DNA of 64,000 nucleotides, taken from assembly GCA_020002185.1 (NCBI GenBank), contig CM034544.1, positions 29,212,653-29,276,652 of the forward strand, in the 5' to 3' direction. The notes under the pieces were generated by a model. That model saw only the letters and a list, made by a program, of their open reading frames with translations. It had not been told where the DNA came from and ran no database searches. This DNA comes from Paraescarpia echinospica. Its lineage: Eukaryota; Annelida; Polychaeta; Sabellida; Siboglinidae. How positions within the stretch are numbered: position 1 is the first letter of the stretch; the number at the start of each line of letters is the position of its first letter. Shown here piece after piece: positions 22,601-33,799 of the stretch. A program made the translations under genes and the position numbers.

Positions 22601-23945
22601 GAAGATCTGGCAGAAATGGAAATCACCTGGAATGAGGCCAAAGAAATTGCGAAAGACCGTAGTAGATGGAGAAAGCTCGTCGCCCGATGTCCCGAAAGGA
22701 ACAGGAGGAACTAAGTCTAAGTCTTTCGATAAGTATTTCTTTCTGGACCGTTTCCCTTGTTTTTCAAGGGAACAAATGTATCGACGATGCACTCTATTTC
22801 ACTCTTTAAGATATTACAGCATTCTGTTGCTGTCTTATTCTTCAGTGTGTTGTTTCAGTCTATCTTTGTTAAATATTTCCTCATTTCCTTATATCTTCCT
22901 TTGTCAAAAAAATTCCTGAACTGCTTTTTATTATTTCTTTCTGATTTTACTTTGATGGTAAAATGAATCTGGTTGTGATCACTACTTCCCAGTGGCTCAC
23001 ATGATTTGACATTGTCAATTAATTCAGTTTGTGAAGACAAAATTATGTCTAACACATTCTCACCCCTGGTTGGCTTTAGCACATGTTGAGAAAGGAAACT
23101 GTCGTGTACTAAAACTAAAAACTTGTCGTCGTCACTCCCCGTACTCTGTAGAGATTTCCTTTGTATATGACCATGGTTAAAATTTCCCATAATAATACAG
23201 TCCCGTTTGCTAACTTCCATTATAGTGTTTTGTACTTTTTCATTCTCTTCTACGCTTATGTTTGGACTTCGATAAACTAACCCCACCGTTAACGTTGGGT
23301 TTCCTGTAAGTATGTTACACCAAACAGCTTCTTCGCAATCTGCTTCTCGTTCTAATTTCCGTCTTCGTTCTAATATTTCATGAGCCTGGATAGATTAGTT
23401 AACATATAACATAACTCCACTTCCACGTCTTCCTATTCTATCTTTCCTGAACATTACATAGCCTGTTAGTCCCATTTTGGCATCTGATATATCAGTGGTT
23501 GCCCATGACTCGGTTATACATATTATGTGAGGGTCAATATCTTCTACCATAAAGTTTAGTTCACTTCTTTTGCTTACTATGCTCCTAGCGTTTAAACAAA
23601 AGCATCTACATACTTCAGAGCAGTTTCCCAGGTTGTTCTTTGCTGATTTATTTCTGCTGTCTTTATCTATTCCTCCAGTTTCAGGCTTCTCTGTGAATCC
23701 CCCCTGCGAATCTAGTTTAAATAGAAGCAGCCTGTCCCATTCTCAACAGATTGCAGCAAGTTCTCTGAGACAACTTCACCCCGCTTTCAACTTAGATGGA
23801 GGCCATCTCTCATGTACATATCTTTCCTCCAAAAATGTATCCCCATAAATCTACGAATCCCACCCCCAATTCCTTACACATCTGCCCAACTAGCCATCCT
23901 CTTGCAGTTTCTATATGTTGGCCCCTTCCCCCCCCCATTACTGGC
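19642..23945 (-). mobile_element. CR1-like LINE, 3'-truncated and interrupted
   Basis: Reading from right to left, the endonuclease part has CLNARSIVSKRSELN, IICITESWATTD, GRRGSGVMLYVN, VGLVYRSPN, then MGNFNHGHIQ (usual GDFN changed to GNFN) and GSSDHNQIHF. After an inserted LINE (20518-22721) the RT part resumes with MAEYLNEYFSSV, AMKDNKSTGWD, ANIIPLFIKG, NYRPVSLTSVICKLLERL, FLKARSCLTNM and DFQKAFDKVPQQ. There are several frameshifts. The RT stops before the catalytic YADD region, so the 3' end is missing, which ordinary 5' truncation does not explain. Its left edge coincides with the end of copy A similarity. Confidence 0.85.
20518..22721 (+). mobile_element. Second LINE, 5'-truncated, nested in the CR1-like LINE
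   Basis: Flanked by a perfect 10-bp target duplication, TCTTTCGATA at 20508-20517 and 22722-22731. The element starts inside the endonuclease (IDYICISSRWR, LLDVRTYGGADVGSDH), so it is 5'-truncated. One Trp-to-TGA stop near 20779 and a deletion/frameshift near 21065 precede the RT. RT blocks: NNKAAGLDEVSAELLKHG, VIVTLPKKG, NWRGITLMSVPGKVF, EEQAGFRRGRSC, FIDFKKAFDSVHR, GVRQGCILSPFLF. The active-site box reads DFADGIALL, so the second Asp is lost. An amber codon at 21991 and a poly-A frameshift near 22335 follow. The C-terminus has FHRRCLRFILGISWREH and GRPTKNWRKTF. LINE, clade not determined. Confidence 0.9.
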
Positions 23946-23966
23946 AAACATATATATATATATATA

Positions 23967-25315
23967 CAGTCTGCGCAAAAAAACCCATTGCTGTGACGAA
24001 AAAACCTATTTTATTAGTATTTTATATACATATTTAGGTACAGAGGTGCAAGAAACACACAAAAGACATTCACTTTCTTTATTTAGTATTTAGTGACATT
24101 GTCCTTGGCTTGGATGACCTTTTGGATGTGAGCGAGCATGCTGTCACTCAATTTCTGGAAGGAGTCAAGTTGCATGTCCAGAACCCACAGCTTCTTGATC
24201 TCCTTGCACAGATGGGGAACACTGCTCGTGTTGTTGCAGGAAAGCTTTCTCATCATCTGAATCCAGGCGTTTTCAATCGGATTAAGGTCCGGGGACTTTC
24301 CTGGCCACTGCAGCACCTAAATTTTCTCCTTCTTGAGCCATGTTGACACACTTTTGGCTTTGTGGCAGGGGACGCTGTCTTGCATGAAGTGGGTGCACTC
24401 ATGGATGTAGTAGGCATTCTTCAGATGAGATTCCAAGACATCCACATAACGAACTCCATTCATCATCACGTTCTTCGGAAGGAAGTATAGGCCTCCCCGG
24501 CCCTTCTGTCCACTGAAACACCCCCAAACCGGGTGTTTGACAGTCTTCTGGGTGTACTTGGGGTCGTACCGGCTGGTGCCAATGGTTCGCCTCACACGTG
24601 CTGTTGTACTCCGGATACACCTAAAAGTGCTCTCATCACTCCACACGACATGTCTCCACTGCTCTACAGTCCAGTGTTTGTACTTACAGCAGAAATCAAG
24701 TCGCTGCTTTCTCGTTCGGGCCGTGATGAGAGGTTTCTTTGCCGCCTTGCGACACGGCATCTTCGTGTGTTTTTGGAGTCTATGTTGGATGGTTCGCGTC
24801 GACACTCCCGCCAGAACGACCGGATGGTTTGCCTTCAATTCGCCTGCAGTAACGGTCGACGTCTTCCTAGACCGACCAGAGCCCTCCTTCCTCTTGGGAA
24901 TGGCGTTCGGGGGGAGCCCAGCCGCCTTTTTGAGCATACGGATGGCCTGCATACTGCAGCCCAAACGCCCGGCAATGTCGCGGTTGCTCAACCCTTCGTT
25001 CACAACAGCAAAGACACGCGCCTTCTCTGCGATATGCAACTTCGTTCGACCCATTACGATGACAATTGATCCGTAGGGCATTGATATAGCCACAAATTTG
25101 GGGTAGGAAGCAACACAAAATACTTCCCTTATCGTTGGCTAAAGACGCACTGAGTTAAACAAGCTGACGCCGTCTGCCCGCTGTGCTATATTTAGCTGCA
25201 GGAAGCAAGACGCGGCAAAAGTTTCGCGCGCGTTATGGTCGAAACGCAAATAAAATCGTTGCGTATCTGAACTGAATATATTAAGCAGTAGCAACGATTT
25301 TTTTTGCGCAGACTG
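23967..25315 (-). mobile_element. Tc1-like DNA transposon, 1,349 bp
   Basis: Both ends carry the inverted repeat CAGTCTGCGCAAAAAAA, flanked by TA on each side (23965-23966 and 25316-25317). The element landed inside an (AT)n tract, now split into 23951-23966 and 25316-25368. A single transposase gene fills the minus strand. Length, TIR and TA target fit Tc1/mariner. The right end has an extra internal inverted pair (AAAATCGTTGC / GCAACGATTT). Confidence 0.93.
24083..25054 (-). pseudogene. Tc1-like DD34E transposase with one amber stop
   Basis: The likely start is MGRTKLHIAEKARVF at 25054. The N-terminal paired-type HTH is seen in LSNRDIAGRLGCSMQAIRML, then a GSGRSRKTS hook and a second HTH (VSTRTIQHRL). 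Catalytic residues: Asp in VVWSDESTF, Asp in HFMQDSVPC and Glu in SPDLNPIENAW, with 34 residues between the last two when the stop is counted as one residue (DD34E). The only disruption is an in-frame TAG at 24317-24319, between KKEKI and VLQWPGKSPD. The rest is open to ...KVIQAKDNVTKY, about 324 codons. The element may have been active recently. Confidence 0.92.
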
Positions 25316-25316
25316 T

Positions 25317-25368
<52 letters not shown>
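25316..25368. repeat. (TA)n microsatellite, right half
   Basis: This is the continuation of the TA run that begins at 23951 and was split by the Tc1-like insertion. Confidence 0.95.
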
Positions 25369-25369
<1 letters not shown>

Positions 25370-25372
<3 letters not shown>

Positions 25373-26000
25373 AGAGAGGAGATGGGGCTTAAGTAAATTA
25401 GATATACGATCATTGAAATGTTAAGACGATTGCGGAAACGCACAATTTCGAAAATTCATCATTTGACGGTGACCTTGTTTGACCTTAGATTTACGCTTAC
25501 TGCACCACGTGGCAGCTCGACTACAGGTCTCGTTGGGACGGGGAGGTGTAGAGCTTTCACAACATATAACATATGTTTGTGTGTATAGAGGAAGGAGGTG
25601 CATTTAAATCGGTCCGATAGGTGGTTCTACCGCTCGCCAAACAAGGATGGTGAAAGAAAGGAAATGAATGACGGGAGGGAAGGGATAGCGAGGTAGTAAC
25701 AAGATTACTGGGAGGAATTATATAAAGCCGGGTATTGTAGGCAGGCCACTTGATAAGAGTGATTTCTGGCAGAATACAAAAGAGAACGACTATATAGCAA
25801 GGGCGCAGGGAAAGGTAAAGCCACAACTATAACTGAAAGGTTGCTTGATGTTGGTTTTTTTAAATACGGAGAAAAAAATGAAAGATGTATAGAAAAGGGA
25901 CTGCTCATTTAGTAAAAGTGGAAATCAATAACATATGTTAAGAATACGTAGACGTAATCAGTGTACAAGAGAACTGGTTGAGGAGAAACAAATTTTAATT
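25370..26000. other. No gene recognised
   Basis: Unique sequence with moderate GC around 25500. Open frames are short and unrecognised. No relative is seen elsewhere in the window. Confidence 0.5.
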
Positions 26001-26004
26001 GTTG

Positions 26005-26385
26005 TACACCAACATCTCCACCTGAACTACCACTAGCATCAACAACACCACAATCACCATCATCACCATCACAAACATCACCAACACCACAACAATCACC
26101 ATCAACACCACCAGTGATATCGCCACCAACTCTACCGCCACAACCAATACGATCACCATCACCAACACCACTACCATCTCTACCACGACCACGATCACCA
26201 CCATCTCACGAACGTATCCACAATTGCCACCAATACTATCACCAAAAGCAACACCTCCAAAACCACCACCACCATTCCTATCACTGCCATCATCAACAAC
26301 AATAACACCACAACAGCCAGCACCACCACCATCACGAGAATCACCATCACCATCACCCTCACCATCACCACCACCAACGCAATGT
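26005..26385 (+). repeat. CAC/CAA trinucleotide-rich cryptic repeat
   Basis: Purely A/C-rich ATCACCATC, CACCAACAC and CCACCACCA triplets for about 380 bp, strongly strand-asymmetric. The Val/Met-rich minus frame and the Pro/His-rich plus frame are compositional. Confidence 0.85.
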
Positions 26386-26544
26386 TTCGAACTAACATTG
26401 TAGTCGGGTAGCGAACAGGCCTGTTTAGGCTGAACCTAGAATTCGAGTATGAACTATGTTTTTGACGGCTTTTTGACAGCAAGAGTTTCCAGAAACAGAA
26501 TCCGCAGGGTACCACCTTGGCATCTTTGAGCATTAAAAAAATTG

Positions 26545-26900
26545 TCGTCAATCCAATATGGGTAACACAAATATTATGACCGGGCTTTTTTATTGATATA
26601 AATTCAATATGGCCACCACCATATCAGTGTTTTGATCGTATATACAATTATAGTTGGAATTTCGTAATTATTCTAAATACATTAAGTGACTGGAGGCTCA
26701 TGCCATTAAAGAATGAAACAAGTATCATGATTGGGCTTGCTTAATTTGCATAAATCCAACATGGCCGCCAACATATTAATGATTTGATAGTATATGCAAT
26801 TATAATTGGAATTTCATAAGGATTATTGCATAACTCCAAATATAGTTGCATTTCACCAGCAATTCTAAATTCCGTTTTATTTCCGGTGCTCAAGACCTCT
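26545..26900 (-). repeat. ~145-bp repeat family, inverted orientation
   Basis: Two to three units with AATCCAACATGGCCGCCA, CATTAAGTGACTGGAGGCT and AATTATAGTTGGAATTTC, the reverse complement of the units at 1665-2070 and 30130-30430. Confidence 0.75.
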
Positions 26901-27274
26901 ACAAATGCAACAAAATGCTGTGGTTGGGCATTTATTGTTTATTATTGTATATATTTATATCATGTCATATATGTGTGTATCCGCATATCCACAATGTAGA
27001 TGTGCTTGCAGTTTGAATTTAAAACATTGTCATTATCTTATTTGTATGAGGTCATGGTAAATGTAATGTGTTGTCATTAGATGGAGAAACTGAACAATTT
27101 CGATCCATGGCAGGAGTTCCGCACAGAGATACGCACGTCGCAATTTCTCTTCGTCTTAATTCGTACTAGTCCTTTGCTATGCCCTGAAAAAGCCATAGAC
27201 AGACGGGAAGAGGAATCGGTCTTCAACTCACAAGAAAACAGTTGACGTGTCAAACCGGCAATCATCACAGATTC

Positions 27275-27640
27275 TATAATTAGCCGACGTCATCGAACTC
27301 TTGGCAAGAGAGGAAATATCGTGCATTAATATTGGTTTGAAGTTCACTTATAGACAGGCCGAGTGAATGGTCTAGAATAAAATCCACAGGAAAACATTAA
27401 CAATGTTACCAGAGAAGTAAGATTTCGGTAAAAAGATCGAAGATTTTAAATATTTCGGCTCTTGGGTCAGCTTCATCTACCAGGATCAGGGATTTAGTAG
27501 CATGGAAAGCCTGTAACCAATCAGAGCAATATGGAAATTTGAACCGCGCAGTATCAGTAGTGACTGCATACTCACTGCAACAGTGGAGTATGTGCTCCTG
27601 AACGGAAACGAGTCTTCGACGCTAATAAAAACAAACCGGC
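27275..27640 (+). pseudogene. Short LINE RT fragment between two direct repeats
   Basis: Readable pieces include GCCGACGTCATCGAACTC (a decayed ADDI-type box, ADVIELLA), FKYFGSWVS, and ATVEYVLLNGNES, matching the region downstream of the RT active site in LINEs. The words AAACCGGCAATCATCACAG and TATAATT occur on both sides (about 27246-27281 and 27630-27664), so the fragment sits between about 35-bp direct repeats, longer than usual for a target duplication. Confidence 0.5.
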
Positions 27641-28059
27641 AATCATCACAGATTTTATAATTTAAAACATTTATATTGGGCGGCCATATTGGATTTATGC
27701 AAAATACAGATAATAATATTGTAGCATTTCTGCTATTTGTGGATGTTTAAATCTACTTTCCTTAGGTTTAATTTGGTAAATGAGGAAGGTCAAGCAAGTA
27801 GATAGGCAGATTGTTGACCAACCGCCTTAGTTACGTAATTACAGCAACTCGGTTGCAGATGCGCTCAGTGGGGCGTGGTATTCTTTTGCTTGCGTTTCTA
27901 GGCAAGCAGGTGGTTTCACTGTATCTTAGAGGGTGTTCCACAATGCGTAGCTTGACTTGTATATTATATTAACCAATAGAAATTATGTAAACCTGTCATA
28001 TGATGTATAAATAAGTCCGCTTACATAAACGTCTGTTATACGCATTTCGACATCTGGGC

Positions 28060-29005
28060 GCTGGCGAAGGACTGGGACAGATCCAGGGTTGAACGCTCCC
28101 TTAACCAACTTAGTGATTGCCTTCAAGATATCTTCCACTGGATGACTGACACCAAGTTGAAATTAAATGCAAATACAACTGAATTGATCATTATTGGTAC
28201 TCAAATGCAGCATAGTAAACTGGATGTTTTTTTCCCTACGCGTATTTTGAATCAGTATATCACGCCAGCAACCTCGGTGCGGAATATAGGAGTGATCTTT
28301 GATAGTAACATCAATTTCCGACAACACATATCTCAAACATATCGCTGCTGTTTTGATCATATTCGTTATCTTCGCCGTATTCGCCGGTATATGTCATTTT
28401 CTGTTGCTAAGACAACTGCAACAGCGCTTGTTCGCTGCAGACTTGACTATTCCATCCTTTATAATATCGCTAGCATATAACAACACTTCAGCGTGACCAA
28501 AATTGGCTAGCAAGATCTCCTCGTTTTTCTCGCTCTGTACCACTTTTGAAGTCTTTGCATAGGCTTCCTGTACGATATCATATAATATTTAAGATCTGTA
28601 CCATTACATATCAGGCACTGTCCAATAAGCAACCATCTTATTTGCATTAATTGCTTACTCCTGTAAGATAACCTATCCAGCTTCGATCATCTAGTTCTGA
28701 CCTACTTTTTGTTCCTAGAGTCAACACTAACATTGGAATTAGGGCTTTTTCTGTTGCTGCACCAACTCCTTGGAATATGCTACCTCTTAGTGTTAGATCA
28801 GTTGTACATTTAAAAACGTCGTCATTTAAAAACGTATCTTTACAACCGTGCTTATCTACCGTAGCTCCCTAGCGCCTTGACCCATCTGTTGACAACTGGA
28901 AAACTAGTTATGGATTTTGAGATAAAACAATGCTTTTGTTTTGATGCGCCTCTGAGCCTGGTTTCAAAGGATTTAGACGCAATAGAAGTTATCTTATTAT
29001 TATTA
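28060..29005 (+). mobile_element. L2-like LINE 3' end inside the LTR
   Basis: Reads DRSRVERSLNQLSDCL, MTDTKLKLNANTTELI, VRNIGVIFDSNINFRQH and ALVRCRLDYSILYNIAS, then decays through frameshifts. The 3' end GATGCGCCTCTGAGCCTGG followed by GAAGTTATCTTATTATT matches, in reverse complement, the end of the minus-strand copy at 50402. Both are 5'-truncated copies of the same family; the nearly complete start of an L2-like LINE lies at 62135. Confidence 0.8.
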
Positions 29006-29009
29006 TTAT

Positions 29010-29230
29010 AGCGGCCGGCGGTAAGTGTCTACTGCCCGGCTTCGTCTTTCACGCGAACGTATTCAACTGACTTCGCTATCGTTTGCGACCGTGCGAGACA
29101 AGTCGATCATAGAACGGACGCGACTCGAGAATTCGCGGCGTACGACGGCAATCGTCAATTGCCCTGCATCATCACTCGTGCGGCCGAGATACACCGTTTT
29201 GATTGTATTCTGAGCTCGGCGTGTTGACTT
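29010..29230 (+). other. GC-rich LTR interior, small open frame
   Basis: After the LINE tail comes a GC-rich patch with many CpG (GCGGCCGGCGG, ACGCGACTCGAG). A 62-codon open frame (29025-29213) is not recognised. It is probably part of the LTR, not a gene. Confidence 0.45.
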
Positions 29231-29370
29231 CAACAAACGTTCGTATAGATTCGAGATGGGACTAGCCCAGTGTAAATGTCTATTTTCTGATTGAACGTAT
29301 TTATTATGTGTTGTATTATGAATGGTAGTTATCTGGGGTTTTGAAGTGAGCTATTATTACCCTTGAAGTA

Positions 29371-29410
<40 letters not shown>

Positions 29411-30129
29411 CCTAAGGGCAGCATAGGTCGACCGCTCCATTATGAGAGATAGGATATACAACCTCCGAGAAAATGTCTCTAAAATTTAAAAAATTGCAAA
29501 TAATTATTGTTATCATTATACGTCTACATATAATAACGGTTCAAATTTTTAAATAAAAGATATTGTCCTCGCAACGAGGGGTCAAAACTTTTTGCAGACC
29601 GGCTCTGGTCTGCTTAAAAAAGACGGTCTGCCTAAGGCGGTCCCTTATGCATATTTGGTCGACGTATGCCCTGTATATATATATTTGTTGTAACAGATTA
29701 CTGTAATGAGAGTCCGCGAGGACTAGCTATATCCTGTGTATTTATATTATGGGAGTTATTCTTAGATAACACTTGGCGCCTAGTGTTTGGTCATGTAGTG
29801 GTATAATCCACCTTAGAAAGGAAGTGGAATTTGATAATTGAAAGATTAATTGTATATTTATTTTCTTAGTTAGATATATTCAAAGATTCAGCGTTATTGT
29901 TTATTATGTTCTATTAAGATTTGGTTACGGAATTTCTTTATTCTTTAACATTTTGCTAATCGAGATATTTACCAAAAGGAAGATATCTTGTAATAAAGTT
30001 TATAAATTTTCCTCGTTCTTTGTTGCCTGTTCACGATAACCGTTCGTTCTCATATGCGTTGACCTTGATATCTAACAACCCTACTAGACTGAGCCATCTA
30101 GTGTACAGAGACCTCGCTAATCCGTGACA

Positions 30130-30780
30130 AATATCTGTTTCACTCTTTAGTGGCATGAGCCTCAAGACACTTAATGTATTTAGAAAAATTGTGAAACTCC
30201 AACTGTAATTGGATATACTATCAAAACACTGATATGGTGGCGGCCATATTTGACTTATGCAAATTAAAAAAGCCCTGTCATAATGTTTTGTTTCACTATT
30301 TGATAGCACTAGCCTCCAGACACTTAATATAGGTAGAATAATTGAGAAATTACAAATATAATTGGATATGTGATGAACATACTGATATGGAGACGGCCAT
30401 AGTCAATTTATGCCAATTAAAAGAAATGCTGAAAGTGCCAAGCTGGCAACCGGAGGATTCTGTTTCTGGACATCCTTTTTGTGAATAATCCGTCAAAAAC
30501 ACAACTCATACACGATTTATATGTATACCCCCTTGGCTGCCCGACTGCTAATGCTAGATAGGTCAACGGAGAACACTTTCGATAATACATGAGGTCTGTG
30601 TTTGAAATTGTATGCGAAACACGGTGAACATATGGCCGTTGATCGGTGCACCTCAAAAACATAGTTCATAATTTGGTAATATCTTATAGACGGTGGGCTT
30701 TCAGTAGTTATGTTGTGGCGCTTGATAGATATACGTTGCCAATCCATCCTCTATTTTAAAGTAGCCAAATGTTTCTAAAC
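30130..30780 (+). repeat. ~145-bp repeat units and GATAATATGAG family block (copy B)
   Basis: Two units of the GGCCATATTGG family (30130-30280 and 30297-30420), then about 110 bp not in A, then the block AACACTTTCGATAATACATGAG ... CATATGGCCGTTGATCGGTGCA that precedes the microsatellite. Equivalent to 1921-2290 in copy A. Confidence 0.75.
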
Positions 30781-30814
30781 AAACACAACGTCATACACGC
30801 GCTCGCCAAACACA

Positions 30815-31005
30815 CACGCACACTCACTCACTCACTCACTCACTCACTCACTCACTCACTCACTCACTCACTCACTCACTCACTCACTCACTCACTCACT
30901 CACTCACTCACTCACTCACTCACACTCACTCACTCACTCACTCACTCACTCACTCACACTCACTCACTCACTCACTCACTCACACACTCACTCACTCACT
31001 CACCC
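30815..31005 (+). repeat. (CTCA)n microsatellite
   Basis: About 46 tetranucleotide units with three interruptions (CACACTCACT). It occupies the place of the (CA)n tract in copy A. The Leu-Thr-His-Ser open frame is an artefact. Confidence 0.97.
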
Positions 31006-31369
31006 AACAACAAATGTGTTAAACCAGCTGGCGCACATTCTACTATATATAATTAATAAAAACAACTCTCAATAATGTTTGTTTGTCAAATCTATCGATC
31101 TGTTAATAGTTGCATCGAATTGATCGTATGAAGCTACTTATAATAAATAGTACACTGAATAGTTACATATTATTGGTTTTAAAGACTGTATCGCATTCTG
31201 TCCATCCCAATAACGGAATCGTCTATTTGTTATTACTTTCTGGTTGTGTCAAAATTACTCCGATGTGCAAATTACCAAACTCCGCTTATAACCTTTCAAA
31301 TGACATAACAGGATTTTACTATTTTTTAATGAAAACCAAACAAAATACATTACCTTTATTCTAGACTAT

Positions 31370-32440
31370 ATTCCCCGCACAGCCTCTGTGATTCCACGGC
31401 TAGCAATACTTGTGTGGATGCGTGAAACACTCCTATATATCCACAGATAACTCTCTCGGTGTGTCTACGGATAATAGTCCCGGTGTGCTCAGGGGTCAAG
31501 CTCCCGGTGTATCCGCGGTAATACTCCTGGTGCATCCACTCCTACATAGTCCACGGGTAACACACCTGGTACATCCTTCGTCTGTCCCTCCAGTGTGGCC
31601 TTTGTTTCGTGATCTTATCTTAACCTTGCTCTGTTTCTGGGCTGCCGAATCAGAAGGTAAGTAACTGTGTATTTAGTATAAGCCAATGCTATGTATGACA
31701 CCCTCGAAGTGCACACAGATACAACACACGGTCAAACAACGGGTAATACTCGGTACTCCAAGAGTGTCAACGGGTAACACTAAACTAATATGCAAGGGTT
31801 ACCCTCCCTTTGTGTCCATAGGCAACACTCCTGGGGTATCCGCAGATAAAATTCCCGTTACCTCCACAGGTAAAACATCATGTGTGTACACGGGTAACAT
31901 GGTCGTATTAACCAGGGATAAAATGTCAGTGTGTCCTCGGGTAATTCTACCAGTCTGTCCAAGGGTGACACCCCGATGTGTATTCCGTTAATACAGCTGA
32001 TGTGTCCAAGGGTACCACACATCGATTGTCCGCGGGTAACATTGTTGTACTTCAACGGGTAACAATTTCCCTGTGTCACCGGTTAATACTCCAAGTATTT
32101 TCGCGGCTACCACTCCCATTGTGACAACTGGTAAATTAGTCGAATATCCACGGGTAGCAACTCGGTATGTTAACAGTCATTAACTCCAGTGAGTTCAACA
32201 TTCACCAATTACCCAATAGTACTATTCCAGAGTTTCCATGGACTATAGTATCCTTGTGTCATCTGGTAACACTCTCCGTGTGTCCGTGGGTAACATACAG
32301 GTGTGCCAACGGGTATCACTTCCGGTGTAACCACACCCAAAATGTCCGGTGTGTCCACGGGTAATAGTCCCAGTGTGCACATGGATAACAGTCTAACAGT
32401 GTACACAGGATCAACCGGTGTGTCCACGGGTAACAGTTTC
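31370..32440 (+). repeat. GTGTCCACGGGTAACA minisatellite (copy B)
   Basis: Same degenerate 22-27-bp unit as 3000-3965, in the same order, with a few more units (for example 32380-32440). Frames across it do not correspond to those in A. Confidence 0.85.
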
Positions 32441-32519
32441 CTTGTATGAGTTGAGGGAAATTGGAACACAGGGTGGGGAGAGAGAAAGGGGGGAGAAAGA
32501 TGGGGGAGGGAGATAGCAG

Positions 32520-32732
<213 letters not shown>

Positions 32733-32904
32733 CACGACAGAGAGACACATAATATACAGACATATAGCACGCGCGCGGGACAGACAACCTCAGGCACACC
32801 ACATTTGGAAGGAAGGTGGTAGGTGGAGATTGAGAATAATAGATCATTATGTGATCAAACTGATCATTACTATGGGACACTAGTAACAAAGGAGTATACA
32901 TAAC

Positions 32905-33790
32905 TAGAAAGTAATTATATGTGTATCCATTGCTTTATCAATATGTCGTGATAAACATGACATGAAAAGTAAAGCCACATTTAGGCCATTTCTGAAATTC
33001 GTGTGATGGACACTGACGGGGCGAAGTAAATCAGTTGTATAAAGCGAGTTTATTGATCTGTCGTTAAGCGTAGTCACTGGAACCTGTCCGTCGGTCCAAG
33101 GAGAACGTTTTGGATAATATATGAGAGCATTGTTTGACATTGAATAAAAACTGCACTGCATTATGTGAGAGACCTCGTCGTCGACGTCCAACTAGGTTTC
33201 CTCGCTGGCACACCTCTTTATTCTAGCTGAAGTTGTCTAAACTTCACATATTGCGAGGGTAGATACGTAGGTTTGACCGTGTTGCTGGAAACACAATTAA
33301 ACTCATTGTATACAATTAGTTAATACAGTGCCTTCGTAAATCCGGTTGCTACAATGTGTCAGATTTCAGTGCTGGATGTTTGGATATGGGCTAATTTTGC
33401 ACATAACTTTGCTAAACAATATATATTGTCAACACAAAACGCTGGTGTGAATTTTATTGTAATACAAATGGCTTGAAGGTGTGTCAAATGCAGTGCCTTT
33501 TTTGTTGGCTGTAACTTTCGTCATGGAAATCCCCTATTTATAATGGCCGCCAGGAAGATGGTCATACTTCGTTAAATAACGTTTTGTGTAATACACGAAG
33601 GAGCGGTCATTTACGTAGTACTAAGGGGTTTCCTCTTTGTTCTATACAACGCAGTAACACAAGTTCGACAATATATCCTTTTGACGCATAGTGCATTGTT
33701 TTCCCTTAGCTTTCACTTATATAATGGATGCACCGGAATGGGTAAAAGTATAATTAACCATTACTTAGACACGTTATTTGCACACCAGCA
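32905..33790. other. Non-coding block shared with copy A
   Basis: Aligns with 4240-5035. A segment at about 33460-33600 is longer in B. No conserved frame. Contains an inverted piece of the GATAATATGAG family at 33090-33150. Confidence 0.6.
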
Positions 33791-33799
33791 AAATTTGTC

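Larger units (their letters stand above)
27720..30129 (+). mobile_element. Candidate solo LTR (TGT...ACA) with nested LINE
   Basis: Bounded by TGTAGCATTTC at the left and CCGTGACA at the right, with the 5-bp direct repeat AATAT at 27715-27719 and 30130-30134. Copy A shows the empty site: a single AATAT at 1931-1935 in GATCATAATATCTGTTTCAC. A TATAAATAAG box near 28009 and AATAAA near 29993 fit plus-strand LTR U3 and R/U5. About 0.95 kb of LINE (28060-29005) has inserted inside. No tRNA-primer site or coding region flanks it, so it reads as a solo LTR of about 1.45 kb. The family is unknown. Confidence 0.7.

Noticed and set aside
24533..25076. Two ~178-codon plus-strand frames
   Set aside because: Shadows of the Tc1-like transposase on the minus strand.
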